Shown here in pieces: positions 35,243 to 47,201 of a stretch of 64,000 nt of DNA (position 1 is the stretch's first letter; the number at the start of each line of letters is the position of its first letter). The translations under genes were made by a program, and so were the position numbers. This DNA comes from Acholoe squamosa. Taxonomy: Eukaryota; Annelida; Polychaeta; Phyllodocida; Polynoidae. The notes beneath the pieces were generated by a model. That model did no database searches. It was given only the letters and a program-made list of their open reading frames with translations, and was not told where the DNA came from. The stretch is taken from positions 22,511,495 through 22,575,494 of the forward strand of contig OX439048.1 of NCBI GenBank assembly GCA_949317995.1, given 5' to 3'.

Positions 35243-35404
35243 CATAAATGTAAAGATGAACTCTGTTTAGTCTGTGCCTCCTGTTTCTTCACTCGGGTGT
35301 CCTGCCCGCTCCGCACTCGGCCTAACAGCCTCGTGCGGAATGGGCAGGTCACCCTCGCGAAGAAACGGTTGGCAAAGACTAAACATCGTTCACCTTTACC
35401 ATTA
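35243..35404. mobile_element. fold-back module, second copy (inverted orientation)
   Basis: CTTGACATAAAT then GTAAAGATGAACTCTG ... ATCGTTCACCTTTACCAT. The arms pair as in 26649-26800, and the adjoining TTGACATAAAT shows that both copies were joined to the same neighbour sequence. The interior has the same TCCTGCCCGCTCCGCAC and GTGCGGAATGGGCAGG pairing. Confidence 0.85.
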
Positions 35405-35660
35405 TACTGAACCCAGGCTATGGCTGTATTACAGGGCATATATATATAGCAGCCATATACTGTATCCATGCTGTGCGAGATTAAACTTATATTGCACCCA
35501 TGCTATGGCTATATTAACCCTATATCGTGCCGATGTGGTTGCTACATTAGTATAATGTGCCCATGCTTTGGCTACATCAGCCCTATATTGTCCCCATGCT
35601 GTGGCTACATTAGCCCTACATTGTAACCATGCTGTGGCTATATTACATGGAATCTGAATA
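35405..35660. repeat. degenerate 33-bp relatives of the 45-bp repeat
   Basis: CCCATGCTGTGGCTACATTA-GCCCTACATTGTA recurs with a step of about 31-33 bp. It lacks the ATGGGAATATTA segment of the 45-bp unit. Confidence 0.8.
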
Positions 35661-36552
35661 CAGTCATGGTCTCCAAATGGCATATTGCATTATGCAGCAC
35701 TTAGAGGGGAGTGTGTATATAGGATGTGCAGTGGGAGGCAGCTGTGTGGTGGTGAGACTGCACACAAGATGCAGATCAATAGCACACTCTCCATCTACTT
35801 CTACCCCTGTCCCACCTACTGCCTCCAGCTCTGTGTACATGTCTGCAGGCTATAGGTGTATGTTGGAGACTAACCCAGTGACATAACCCTTCAAGGGGCT
35901 CGTAATTCTAAGAAGTTATATCCATTAATCACAATGATGCATGAACGGGGAGAAACCTTTGAGGCTGTATTCATGCTGTGTGCTACTTCTTTGCGGTTTA
36001 TCCTTGTCCAAAGTGTCAGCATGATGCGCTGATGCAGTGCTGGTGCGTATAATCGTTAGCATTGTATTTGAACTCGGAGGCCCTAACAGGGTTAGTTAGC
36101 CCTGTAAAGACTGTATTATCTGTCAGCCCTGTCGGGTGAGCCACCAGGGCTACAATAACTGAATGACATAGTGCCAGAAAGCTGTACATGTGTGTCGCAT
36201 TTAAAAGGTTAATGTATGCATATGAAGATGGAAAGATATTAGTGTATGTGTGTTAATACCCAGCCCTCTATTATGAAGGCTCCAGTCAGTTCACTAGGAG
36301 TCTCTGTGTCTCCAGTCCATGATGTTAACCTGCAGGACCCCAATACTTACCCCCACCCACCAACTGACTGCTGCTGCATCGTATATACTACTCACTATCA
36401 GTTAGATTTTTAACACACAGTTAGATTGCAGCTCAGTGGGTCCATCTACTCGCGTCTCCCTCTATGTAGCTATTCACTGCTTGCCTTTCTCTGTGCCTTT
36501 TGTCTCTATTATGACTACCTTTCTGTTCTGGCCCTCCCCTCATCCTCTTTCC
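35661..36552. other. non-coding stretch
   Basis: No gene supported. The 85-codon frame 35629-35886 begins in the satellite. The tail is C/T-rich. Confidence 0.4.
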
Positions 36553-36849
36553 CAGGGGCGTAGGAAAGGGGGGGGCAGGGGGCCCCCCAATAATGAGGAG
36601 GTTCCATATATAAGCCTATATAAAAAAAAATCGCAGCCCCCCCAACCGAGACCCTTGCCCCCCCCCAATAAAGATTTGCTTCCTACGCCCCTCTTTCCCA
36701 GGGGCGTAGGAAAGGGGGGGCAGGGGGCCTGTGCCCCCCCCCCCGAATAATGAGGAGGTTCCCTTTATAAGCCTATATAAAAAAAATCGCAGCCCCCCCA
36801 ACCGAGACCCTCCCCCCCCCCCAGTAAAGATTTGCTTTCTACGCCCCTG
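36553..36849. mobile_element. two tandem copies of the GGGGCGTAGGAA MITE
   Basis: Copy 1 (36553-36692) and copy 2 (36699-36849) each start CAGGGGCGTAGGAAAGGGGG and end TACGCCCCT(G), with AATAATGAGGAGGTTCC, AAGCCTATATAAAAAA and CCCCCCAACCGAGACCC inside. CTTTCC lies before copy 1, between the copies and (as TTTCC) after copy 2. A relative is at 46241-46588. Confidence 0.88.
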
Positions 36850-37175
36850 TTTCCTTTCACAACTCCCCCCTTCCTTACCGTCTATTGCCATTCCCTGTGT
36901 CCCCCTTCTACCCATCCCCTATTTCCTTCATCCTCGGGCCTTCATCCCCCTTTCCTGCTTCCCCTCTGCCCTCAATTCACCCCCCCCCCCGTTCCATTCC
37001 TCTACACCATTTTCCCTCTCCTCTCCATCCCTGTACTCCTCCTCTGTCCCCGTTCTGACATCACAGCCACATTACGTAGATTGCAGGGTGGCGCTGTAAA
37101 CAGCACGCTCTGTCCCCACCCCCTACCCCTCGTTTAGCCATTCCTATACCCCTGGTCTTTCCCTTCCCCTCCCCT
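36850..37175. repeat. polypyrimidine-rich stretch
   Basis: C/T-rich with a C-tract at 36978-36990. Overlapping Pro/Ser/Leu frames of 101-122 codons are low-complexity artefacts. Confidence 0.7.
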
Positions 37176-37189
37176 TCACTCCCATCCCC

Positions 37190-37371
37190 GGGCTTCCCTA
37201 GCCCACTTAAAATGGTCTATGTCTACTCTTTCCTATCCCCTCGGATGTGTGTGGTGCACATATGCGCGGACACCGACACATTCCTCTGTGAAATTGTGTT
37301 ATGTTGTTCTCGCCATGAATATGACCTTAGCTGTCGAAATGGCGTTAAACATCTATTACTCACTCACTCAC
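37190..37371 (+). mobile_element. SINE-A copy 6
   Basis: Full-length 182-bp copy; the 14-bp flank TCACTCCCATCCCC is duplicated at 37176-37189 and 37372-37385. Confidence 0.95.
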
Positions 37372-37407
37372 TCACTCCCATCCCCTTCCTACTTCGAATC
37401 CCTACAG

Positions 37408-37748
37408 GTGACCACCAAACCACACGGCACACTGTGTCGTTGTCGTTGGCAGCGGACCGGAAGTGGGTTTGGCGGCGGCTCCATACATCAGACAGTGGGT
37501 GCCCACCCAGTGTCTACAGTGTCTATGTCTACCACCCCCCCCCCCCACCCACAATCCTGCCCCTCCCACTCCCACCCAGCCTCCCCACTCACAGACGGCG
37601 GCCAGCAGGAATATTAAATTAGCCCGATACAAGCACCAGCCGTCCCTTCCCATTCATCCCGCCTTCACTCCCACCTCCCTCTCCACCCTCCACTCACAGA
37701 GGCGCCTTCCGCGTACCGGCGCTTCCCTTCCCCACCCCGGGGCAGTCA
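37408..37748 (+). other. weak exon-like segment
   Basis: A pyrimidine tract ending CCCTACAG (37400-37407) precedes GTGACCACC, and TCA|GTAAGA follows at 37749. Two frames are open for about 70 codons but both stop near 37612-37622; the third has TGA at once. Joined to the 7919-7989 exon (phase 1) the frame would read Gly-Asp-His-Gln and run about 70 codons to a stop. GC-rich with a C12 run. It could be an alternative terminal exon or simply C-rich DNA. Confidence 0.2.
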
Positions 37749-37749
37749 G

Positions 37750-39544
37750 TAAGAGCTAAGTGTGCAGGAGGCATGAGGGAGGGTACAGCTGGATGTTCTA
37801 TGAAGATGGTGTATTATGCAGGGTTTGTACAAAATCTATGCAAATCTGAGATCGGGTGTGTGCATGACACTGTGTGAGCTCCCTCTGGGAATACTGAAGT
37901 GGTATGTGGCCCATACAGTACCTTTGTACCGACTGAGTCATTCACCAATTAAGACTTAGGTTACGGTTTACCTACTGACTCCTATACTACTGAGTTATAT
38001 ACTACTGACAAAATGGCTACTAAGTCAAATCCTACTACCAAGGTATCTATTGAGTCACCCAGCACTACTAATATACCTGCTTTACTACCAATGTAAATAC
38101 TGAGTCCTACACTACTATCAAGGTACCTTCTTGACTCACAACTATCACACTAACGTGTACTCTAGCAAGATTAGACAACGTATGCTATCCTTCCTTTATT
38201 ATACTTTCCCTTGGTTCAGCATCCCTGCTTCCATTTGTGTCCAAGTTCTAGATACTCTCCCCTGTCAAACCCGACACTCGGTGTGCACAGTTACAATATT
38301 CTTTCTTTTTTGTCGCATAGCGACCAAACTGTTTAATATTTTCACAGCAGACGCAGCAGCGGTGTCGCTTACACACCCTCAAGGCAACTCGCTCAATATA
38401 TCCCATGTCGCTGTTAGGCCATGGGGGCAGCCATATTGGATTCTGGCCCCCAATGGCAATGTCTATGTATACACTCTTGGTCACCTCTTCCACATAGCAG
38501 AATAAGGGTCATACAAAAAATGAACAATTGACGCCTCCAATTACCAGCTTCATCACTTCTCCATTGCTGCCTATAGTAAAGGATACATGTATATGAAAGA
38601 CCTCCAGACTCCCCATTGTAACATCTGTATATCCTAGATAGATCCCTTCCCTTATCACTCATCCAAACTCCTAATCCTCTAAGACTTAATCAATAATGAC
38701 TGCTCAAATTCTTAGGCCTGACCCTGAGGAGTCCATGCAGCCCTCACAACTCTCATGAGACCATGAGATCTTAGACGAGATCGCCTGTGATCATGCGAGA
38801 TTACATATCAGGTGGTCAAGTGCCTCAACGATGCTATTGTGCTGTCCCAGAATCTATCCATCTATACTGTTAAGGCCAGTACAGCCAAGAGCCACTTTGT
38901 ATTAAATCTATACTATCTATACTCAAGTGTGAAATTGTAGACCTATACTAAACTCACATCTATGAATGCAGCCCAGGGGATGAACTCATCCGTGCTGCAT
39001 TCATGTATAATTCCGACCTTGGAGTTACAGCTGGGTGATCGGGAGATCTGTCGAAAATGTCCTGCATCCTTTTATACAGGATCCACTGCTAGAACAATAA
39101 CAAATTACCGATAAACTTCTAATTAAGTCATGGCGTTTACGTTAGGTTTTACAGCAGTGATCACTAACCATAGCATACACTAGAGTAGTGACAATAGTAT
39201 CGTCTGACGTCAGCATGTGACGTGAGAGGGACGTTGCATGTTTACCCTTGCTGGTTGCCGGACGTGAAGGCTGCAGCATGTTTGCTGGAGCCTTCTGCCG
39301 CCTACCAGCGAAGTGGTCAGCAAAGGAGGCACTCTTATCAACAGTCTGTTACCTACAGACCAGACAGTGATGTTTTCATACCTTGGTGTTACTTCATCTA
39401 CAGTGCAGTCTATACATTGTATTAGTAGTGCCCTAACCCTTTAAAGGCTTAAGTACACACCTCAGCATTAGGTGTACTACAGCTTTACAACTTTAGACTT
39501 ATTTTGGCCAAGCTTTTGAGAGGGGACACATATTTAAGATAGGT
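37750..39544. other. non-coding stretch
   Basis: No gene supported. An irregular ACTAC/CTACTGAGTC phrase repeats at 37970-38130. TGAATGCAGCCC (38963) and GTGCTGCATTCATG (38993) are inverted pieces of the dispersed repeat behind the 51-bp array. Confidence 0.45.
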
Positions 39545-40715
39545 TTAGAACAGGGATGAGCTGCTCGTTACACTGACACAGACACACTCAGGTCTCATGG
39601 CCACTCATTAAGCTGCTCGTCTCATGGCCACTCATTAAGCTGCTCGTCACACTGACTCACTCAGGTGTCATGACCACACACTGAGCTGCTTGTCACATTG
39701 ACACGCTCAGGTGTCATGGCTGATTACTGAGTTGCTTGTCACACTGACACACTCAGGTGTCATGGCCACTTACTGAGCTGCTCATCACTCTGACACACTC
39801 AGGTGTCAAGGCTGCACACTGAGTTGCTCATCACAATGACACACTCAGGTGGCATGGCCACTCACTGAGCTGCTCATTGCACTGACACACTCAGGTGGTA
39901 AGGCCACTCACTGAGCTGCTCGTCACACTGACATACTCATGTGTCATGGCTGATCACTGAGCTGCTTGTCACACTGATTCACTCAGGTGTCATGGCTGAT
40001 CACTGAGCTGCTCATCACTCTGACTCACTCAGGTGTCGTGGCTGATCACTGAGCTGCCCCTCACACTGACACACTCAGGTGTCATGGCTGATCACTGAGC
40101 TGCTCATCATACTGATTCACTCAGGTGTCATTGCCAGTGAGCTGCTTGTCACACTGACACATTCAGGTGTCATTGCCAGTGAGCTGCTCGTCACACTGAC
40201 ACTCAGGTGTCATTGCTAGTGAGCTGCTCGTCACACTGACACACTCAGGTGTCATGGCCACTCACTGAGCTGCTTGTCACACTGACACACTCAGGTGTCA
40301 TGGCCGCTCACTGAGCTGCTCGTCACACTGACACACTCAGGTGTCATGGCCACTCACTGAGCTGCTTGTCACACTGACACACTCAGGTGTCATGGCCGCT
40401 CACTGAGCTGCTCGTCACACTGACACACTCAGGTGTCATTGCCAGTGAGCTGCTCGTCACACTAACACACTCAGGTGTCATGGCCGCTCACTGAGCTGCT
40501 TGTCACACTGACACACTCAGGTGTCATGGCCGCTCACTGAGCTGCTCGTCACACTGACACACTCAGGTGTCATTGCCAGTGAGCTGCTTGTCACACTGAC
40601 ACACTCACGTGTCATGGCCGCTCACTGAGCTGCCCGTCACACTGACACACTCACGTGTCATGGCCGCTCACTGAGCTGCTCGTCACACTGACACACTCTT
40701 GTGTCATGGCCCCTA
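39545..40715. repeat. 46-bp tandem repeat, about 25 copies
   Basis: Unit CTGAGCTGCTCGTCACACTG, ACACACTCAGGTGTCATGGC, CACTCA (46 bp), with a 40-bp variant in which CATTGCCAGTGAGC replaces CATGGCCGCTCACTGAGC. Left-edge units are the most diverged. Neighbouring CTTGTCAC/CTCGTCAC units alternate from about 40255 to 40560, indicating a 92-bp dimer. Confidence 0.95.
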
Positions 40716-43700
40716 CCTGAGTTTCTAGGTGCTGATAATCTAATCTGTTAAATGCCACCTTTACCATCAGAACATCACAGTTAACATGGACCCTATAGGT
40801 AAGCCCTTTATTCTGGAACGTGAACAACAAACATAGAGGGTGAAGTGAAATCATCAGAGGTGTCTGTTGTGTGGTATCAGATCTCGAGCAGAACGTCGGG
40901 CCCATTGTGCTGAAGTTGGGTTATTTTTGTTCAATTGTTAATGGTGCTACTGTACTGTGAAACAAAACACTACCAAAACACTGCTCAGCATGGACATTCC
41001 TAACTCAAAATACTGAATGACTCACATGGGTATGGGAAAACAAACCTCAAGTGGTTGCCCCATTGTATTATGCTGGACTCATTGGTAATGTTTATCCAGC
41101 ACTAAGGGACACATCGTTTGACACCAAATCATACTCTATATACGTGTCTGCTAGCCTTTCACAGATTATAGTGCAAGGCCCTACCCTCAGTTTGTAGAGG
41201 TTAGCCCTATATCCACTATGCTCAAGTTGTTGGACATCCCTTGGTACATGTCAATTATCCCTATAGAGATTAAAGATAGACTATCCCCCAGTGTGTATCA
41301 GTGAGCACTATACACACCATGTTGGTAGGCTGTAGGTCACAGACACTACCACTCATTGTGTGTCATGCAGACTATAGTCAAGTGGGGTGGATCCTTGGTA
41401 TAGTGCTTGAGTCCAACGTTCAGTTTGTGTCAGTTAGCCCTATATAGACTGTAAAGATGCACACTTGAAGGTTCTCTAAATATGTGTCAGTTAGCCCTGT
41501 GTAGACCATTGTAGTAGACTCCTCCCTCACCCAGGGGCAGCATGCTACGGTGACATCAGCCTCACACATAGTAAACCCAGAGCTCACAGAACCCATACCT
41601 CAGATATAAAAACACCATGAGCAGATATTTATATAACCTCTATACTAAACTCTGCCTTGTCATCACCACCTCTGTCATCTGTTAACCCTGTCTGTATCGT
41701 GTAATGCTTTAGTGCGCTCAGTCACTTTAATGTGCTCAGTCGGTTGATGCATAAATGCAACCTTTGCGATTAACTTGGAAGTGTTGAATTCATTTCGCTA
41801 CAGCTGGAGTTGTGACATGATGTGCTACTGAAATGCACTGAATTTATTGAAGGCACACAGCTTATACGTGAGGATGAATCCCGAGTGCCGCTCTTGAAGA
41901 AGCTGCAACAGTTGGGGATGTGCCATATAGGCAGGGTGAAGTTACATAAGTTTTAACAGTACAAAAGTGCCCCAAAACAAGTCCTAGGTGTGCCTTTTAC
42001 GATGTTCCTAAACTCAGGGTGTGTCTAATAAGTGAGATACTTCTATAATTCAGTGCTATTGAGATATGTACTACACTGCATTTGTGTAAAATAATAAGAC
42101 ATAGATCTGGATCCTTCAGGCATCATGTCGTCCTTAATGAGTTAAGGTGGTGTACTGTTTTTGTTCTTGCAATACTTGTGTCAGCTTCCAGTATAGTATG
42201 CTCAGCATGATGATAAGCAGGCATACGCAGATAGCAGCAGCGAGTGGTCCCCTGTCACTTTGGTCTTCCTGTTTATATAAGTCACTGGTTTGCGGCTTGG
42301 CCATGGGGCCCAGAATATATAGATGGTGTGTATATTTACTGACTTTGTTCAGCTAAGTTGGCGACCTCAAATGGATTTGCTGGTTTGGACTCCCATGTGA
42401 CTTTTTAGAGACTTCTTCCCCACATGAAAGGAATTGTGAGCTAAATGTCTCAGGTCATCTTGTTACACTGAGAACATTTCTCAGATTTTTCTTTTCTGTC
42501 CTTTATGCTAGTTAAGAGCATGTGAACCCTAGATATCAAATGATGACACTTGTATACATGATACTATATTCTGCTATAAACATCAGCTATTCCTTAGCGA
42601 ATCCTATGGATCCTGCTATCTGTAGTCTACCAGTTAGAGAATACAGCATGTGACATGCCACTTGAATAGTGAATGCAGTCATGGATATATCTTATGGTTG
42701 TGAACAATGTATGCCTTATCATACATAATTAGATACATAATTAGATGACAAGACTCCCTCCCCAATCTAACCTTAGTGTCAGGTGAAAATATGAATTATA
42801 TAGAGCTACCCAAACGAAAAGCTTTGTTTTCCCTGTATTGGATTGTATTGCACAGTGATTTACCTATGTCATGATTAGAAATGTTACTGATAGTTTCCCT
42901 ATAATGGAGCTACTTATTGGGAGCCTGCTTCTCAATGCTTTGAGCACCTATGAGCAGTTCATGGCGTGTGGGAGCAGCTCCCAAACTCTGCTGATAGTCA
43001 GTCTATGTATGAACCATGTTGCTCAGCTAAGGGACCAATAAATGTTTGACCTGTCAATGACGTATGGCTCCTGCCAGTTCTGGAACTGGTGGTGCTACTG
43101 GTTTGTACCTCTCTGTGCCAAATTGAGGGTAAAGTAGATGCTTCGAGTTCCTATACCTGCAAGATGAACCATGACTGGCAGTGCTGCTATTTCCTGTCCG
43201 CTTACCTGATGGACCATGACCAGTAGTGCCACTGGTTCCTGTCATCTATGTCAGATGCTCTGCAACCAAACAAACCCGGCACTAGTGTATAGGTTCAGTA
43301 TAGACCATTGCAGGAGGACTGTAGATAGGCTTGTACCCACTGCAAAGGTCTCTGGGTCTGTGATGCACGGTGGGAACCAGTGGCGGAAATGGTGATCTAT
43401 TGACATTGCCACGTGATGGGCGCAGATCATGTAAGTGTCTGGTTTAAGCAGGGGAATGTGCGTTTTTTGTTGTAAAAAGAATGGATGGCTGCAATGAATG
43501 CTATTCTGTACAGGTGGAGTGAGCCAGCTGCACCGATCAGGTCATTCCCTAGTAGGCTATTTACCCCTGAATTCTATCATGACCATTAAACTTTAAAAAA
43601 AAACCACACTAAATCTACCAAGTACTTCATGGTAATCTACCAGGTACTTTTTCGCCATGATACACCAATGCAGCACTGGTGATTAAGTTGTATGGCGACG

Positions 43701-45043
43701 GTGAAGAAAAGGGAGAGAGACATGATGTAGAAGTTCACGCATTCCCCTTCCACACGATTAGAAATTATAATATTATGGTAAATAGAAGATATTGACAAAA
43801 CACCAATAGGTGTGAATTGCAGGCTTCTTTGTAAAGAAGGTAAGCAGGAAAACACTACGTGCTCCCTTGTGTAATGTGCTGAATAATCAGTGTGAATAAT
43901 GAATGCTCCTTGTGTTGTGCCTCCCCACCTACCGCCCCTCACCCTACCGGGTATGGCCTACACTACTGGAGGCAGGGCAACCACTGGAGCATGGAAGATA
44001 CTTATGTGGGATTTTATTCATGTTATGTTGATACATAAACCATCGATGCTGCACAGGGAGTCAAACAGGGAGACCCCCAAGTTAACTCATAAATGTCTTT
44101 TGAGGCCATGTTTCAGAGCAGAGCTGTTGAGTAGCTCACCCATGTTGCATGTTGCTGCTCATTCAGTAGATATTATCTGTGTGGGCTGATACCTTCCCAA
44201 GGAGTAAAATACTACATGAAGGCACCATTACTGAATTACATCCATGCATTATAATCCATGAATGAATATTAACCTATTAGATAGACAGATGAACATGAGA
44301 TAAATCTATTTCCGGGTATATCTCCCTTAGTAACATGTATGTATGTAGTACAATCAGAAGAAGAAAAAAGAAGAAAGGAACTTTGATAATGATGTACAGA
44401 GGCATGCTGTATGGACTAAAACACACCCTTGGGGTAATACCACGTTTTGAGCAGACTATTGAACAGATGCAGGTAGAGAGAGAGAGCCCTTTCATCAAGT
44501 CTCCCCTGTTACACAAATCTCATATTATCCATTTTACAGAAGACTGGAGAACAGGAAGTAGAATCCTTTGTAAAGTGGATGCTGATTGGTTGGAGGGTTT
44601 GTCACGTGACTGGAGTGTGGAGTAATATGGCTAGTCTCCACCCACTCCTCTCTGTCTCTGTTAGAGAGATAACCCAGACTGTATACACTCTTTAAGTTAA
44701 CAACGGGAAGCACATTATCCTGGGCTTTAGGAAAGAAAGGATGTTAAGAATGGCCATTCCTGATGCTTCCTGGCTACAGGCCAAATGAGGTACAAAAGAA
44801 AAGCATGTGTAACTGAATCACCTTCTAAATTATGATATTTGAAATAAAATGCTTCACAAAATTGATGCTATATTTAAATAGATTTTTTTTTTAAATTTTT
44901 ATATTTAAATAGAGATAGGAGATGGTGCATCATGCCCCATAGAGAATGGTATCGCAAATGCAGGAACTGAGGCTGAAAGGGGAGTCTGGCACGGTCACCG
45001 ACATTTTTAGCACTCTCAGTACATCCAATGAACGGATAGCTAT
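40716..45043. other. long non-coding stretch
   Basis: No gene, SINE or satellite recognised over 4.3 kb. The phrase GTGTCAGTTAGCCCTATATAG (shortened forms at 41280-41500) recurs irregularly, and GATGGACCATGACCAGTAGTG resembles GATGAACCATGACTGGCAGTG 45 bp earlier (43160-43240). Open frames of 60-101 codons have no motifs. A purine-rich run lies at 44350-44380. Confidence 0.45.
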
Positions 45044-45044
45044 G

Positions 45045-45149
45045 GGGCTTTCCTACCTCCTCTTAAAGGGGTCTAAATCTATCTATCATTTGATGTAGAT
45101 TTCACGCCATGAATAAGTCGAATGGTGTTACACAAACATTTCTCACTCA
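45045..45149 (+). mobile_element. SINE-A copy 7, heavily deleted
   Basis: GGGCTTTCCTACCTCCTCTT, then CGCCATGAATAAGTCGAATG and GTTACACAAACATTTCTCACTC; the middle is missing. Flanks GATAGCTATGGG and GGTAGCTATGAG look like an aged target duplication. Confidence 0.65.
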
Positions 45150-45499
45150 TGGGTAGCTATGAGCCACCATGTTTCCTTAAAGTAAAGGGTGAAAGTGGTG
45201 ATGGCGCACTAAGGCTCATTTAGGAGGAGTGAATTGTGGATAAGTGGATGAGCTTGAGTTTTTAGGGAATTCTCACCAGGAAGTACTTGTTGGATATCCA
45301 GGCATGTATACACAAATGGCAGTGTTCTCTTACATACCTTTTAGCAGAGCTTTCTCCAGAGATAACCCAGGTGTAGGGAATCTCAGGAAGTAGCATTTTT
45401 GCCTGGCTTGGTCTTCTTCAGGCCCTCTATGCCATATGAAAGCAACATAGAATAGCCAAAATATAGAGATAATGCTTACATTTGTAAATCTCAAAATAG
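45150..45499. other. non-coding stretch
   Basis: Nothing recognised. Confidence 0.4.
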
Positions 45500-45562
45500 G
45501 ACAGTGACTGATTAGGCTGTCCCCATATTGGGTGATTTAGTATATTGAGGCTTACCCCAAAG

Positions 45563-45660
45563 TACGAAAGAAATGACCGAATGTCCGTCAACTAATGCGG
45601 CAGTCCCATAAGGTGGGTATCCCATGGACGTTAAATGAACAAATCAATCAATCAATCAGA
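45563..45660 (+). mobile_element. SINE-B, 98-bp 5'-truncated copy
   Basis: GAAAGAAATGACCGAATGTC ... CCCATGGACGTTAAATGAAC then (AATC)n. CCCAAAG flanks it at 45556-45562 and 45661-45667. Confidence 0.82.
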
Positions 45661-46240
45661 CCCAAAGCAAATGACTGTATTGGGGCTGTCCCCAAATTGA
45701 GCGAGTTAGTGTATTAAGGCTGTCACCATAGTTAGTGAGTGAGTCCATATGTATTGAGGCTATCACCATGGTAAGTAACACAGTATATTCTTAAACAGTC
45801 ACCATAGTGAGTGAGTGAGTCAGTCAGTCAGTGTACTGAGGCAGTCACCATAGTGAGTTAGTAAGTCAGTGTAACTTGAGGCTGTCACCACAGTGAATCA
45901 GTGTACTGAGGCAGTCACCATGATAGTGAGTTAGTCAGTGTACTGAGACAGTCACTATAGTAAGTCAGTCAGTATACTGAGGCAGTCACCATAGTGAGAC
46001 ATTCAGTGTACTGAGGTAGTCACCATGATAGTGAGTTAGTCAGTGTACTGAGGCAGTCACTATAGTAAGTCAGTCAGTATACTGAGGCAGTCACCATAGT
46101 GAGACATTAAGTGTACTGAGGTAGTCGCCATGATAGTGAGTTAGTCAGTGTACTGAGGCAGTCACTATAGTAAGTCAGTCAGTATACTGAGGCAGTCACC
46201 ATAGTGAGACATTCAGTGTACTGAGGTAGTCACCATAGTG

Positions 46241-46588
46241 CAGAGGCATAGGAAGCAAATCTTCATTGGGGGGGGCCCGGCGAGGGCACCATCGCGACTA
46301 CCTTGAATTATAGGCTGATGCGTGATGGCGTCTATATATGCGTATTTAGAATTCATATAAAAAAGTGATTTTTGGTAAATTTTGGATCTGACTTTAGGCT
46401 CAGACCCCCATTTTCCCTATGACATCACCATAATAATCTAATTTGAGATGTAAAGTTTTAGCTTCTTTTCCATTGTGTTTATGAGTTCTTGGAAAATATT
46501 GGGGGGGGGCCCAGACATACTCAGGCCCCACCTCCTTCATGATTGGGGGGCCCGGGCCCCCCTGGCCCCCCCTTTTCCTACGCCCCTG
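46241..46588. mobile_element. 348-bp GGGGCGTAGGAA-type MITE in the 35-bp array
   Basis: Left end CAGAGGCATAGGAAGCAAAT then a G-run; right end a C-run then TTTTCCTACGCCCCTG. TAGTG is duplicated at 46236-46240 and 46589-46593, and the satellite continues on both sides. Confidence 0.9.
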
Positions 46589-46762
46589 TAGTGGATCAGT
46601 ATACTGAGGCCGTCACCATAGTAAGTGAGTCAGTGTACTGAGGCAGTCACCATAATGAGTTAGTGAGTCAGTGTACTGAGGCAGTCACCTTTGTGAGTTA
46701 GTTAGTCAGTGTACTGAGGCAGTCACCATTTTGAGTCAGTGTACCGAGGCAGTCACCATAGT

Positions 46763-47130
46763 GACACCCTGGGGCCCTGCACTTTCAGTCATTTTGGTGG
46801 TGCGAATAAGTTTAAAAAATGATGGAAATTTTATATAAAAGGCAGAATTGTTTAAATTGAATTTGTAGTGCCATTAAAGGAGATGTAGGGGTCTTGCAGG
46901 AAAAGGTATTTCATTACCAAGTTTTGTAAATTTTGAGAAATTGTCAATATTGTACAGACTCAGTTCGTTGGCAGCCATAAGGCGCTTTTTGCCTCCAATG
47001 GTGAATTATGTTGATCCATGTATCAACTTTCCCCCTTTTTGGCAATGTGGTGCGAATAGCGCAGTTTTGTCGGAAGTTATGCAAATAGTGGCTTGGTGGT
47101 GCGGATAACCTGGGTGAGGGAGTCCTGATG
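46763..47130 (+). repeat. dispersed 370-bp repeat, copy 1
   Basis: GACACCCTGGGGCCCTGCAC ... GGGTGAGGGAGTCCTGATG. About 90 percent identical to 56384-56760 in the same orientation. Contains TTGGTGGTGCG(A/G)ATAA phrases near both ends. It ends shortly before the long inverted repeat. Confidence 0.9.
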
Positions 47131-47201
47131 CAATAGGATCAAGAAGCTTCAATAGATAGGAGGTGAAACTCAGAGCTTTACCTATGGACACAGTGTAACA
47201 G

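Larger units (their letters stand above)
45500..46762. repeat. 35-bp tandem repeat with 105-bp higher-order unit
   Basis: Basic unit (C)AGTGTACTGAGGCAGTCACC-ATAGTGAGTTAGT. In the centre three units form a 105-bp block: GAGACATT landmarks at 45996, 46101 and 46206. The left edge is diverged (GGCTGTCCCCATATTGGG) and carries a SINE-B; the centre-right is broken by a MITE at 46241-46588. Confidence 0.92.

Noticed and set aside
36731..37137. Proline/serine-rich frames of 101-122 codons
   Set aside because: Polypyrimidine low-complexity sequence, partly inside a MITE.
37408..37748. Exon between the two candidate exons
   Set aside because: Splice-like borders and about 70 open codons, but every frame stops inside it and the C12 run makes the composition suspect; kept only as a low-confidence feature.
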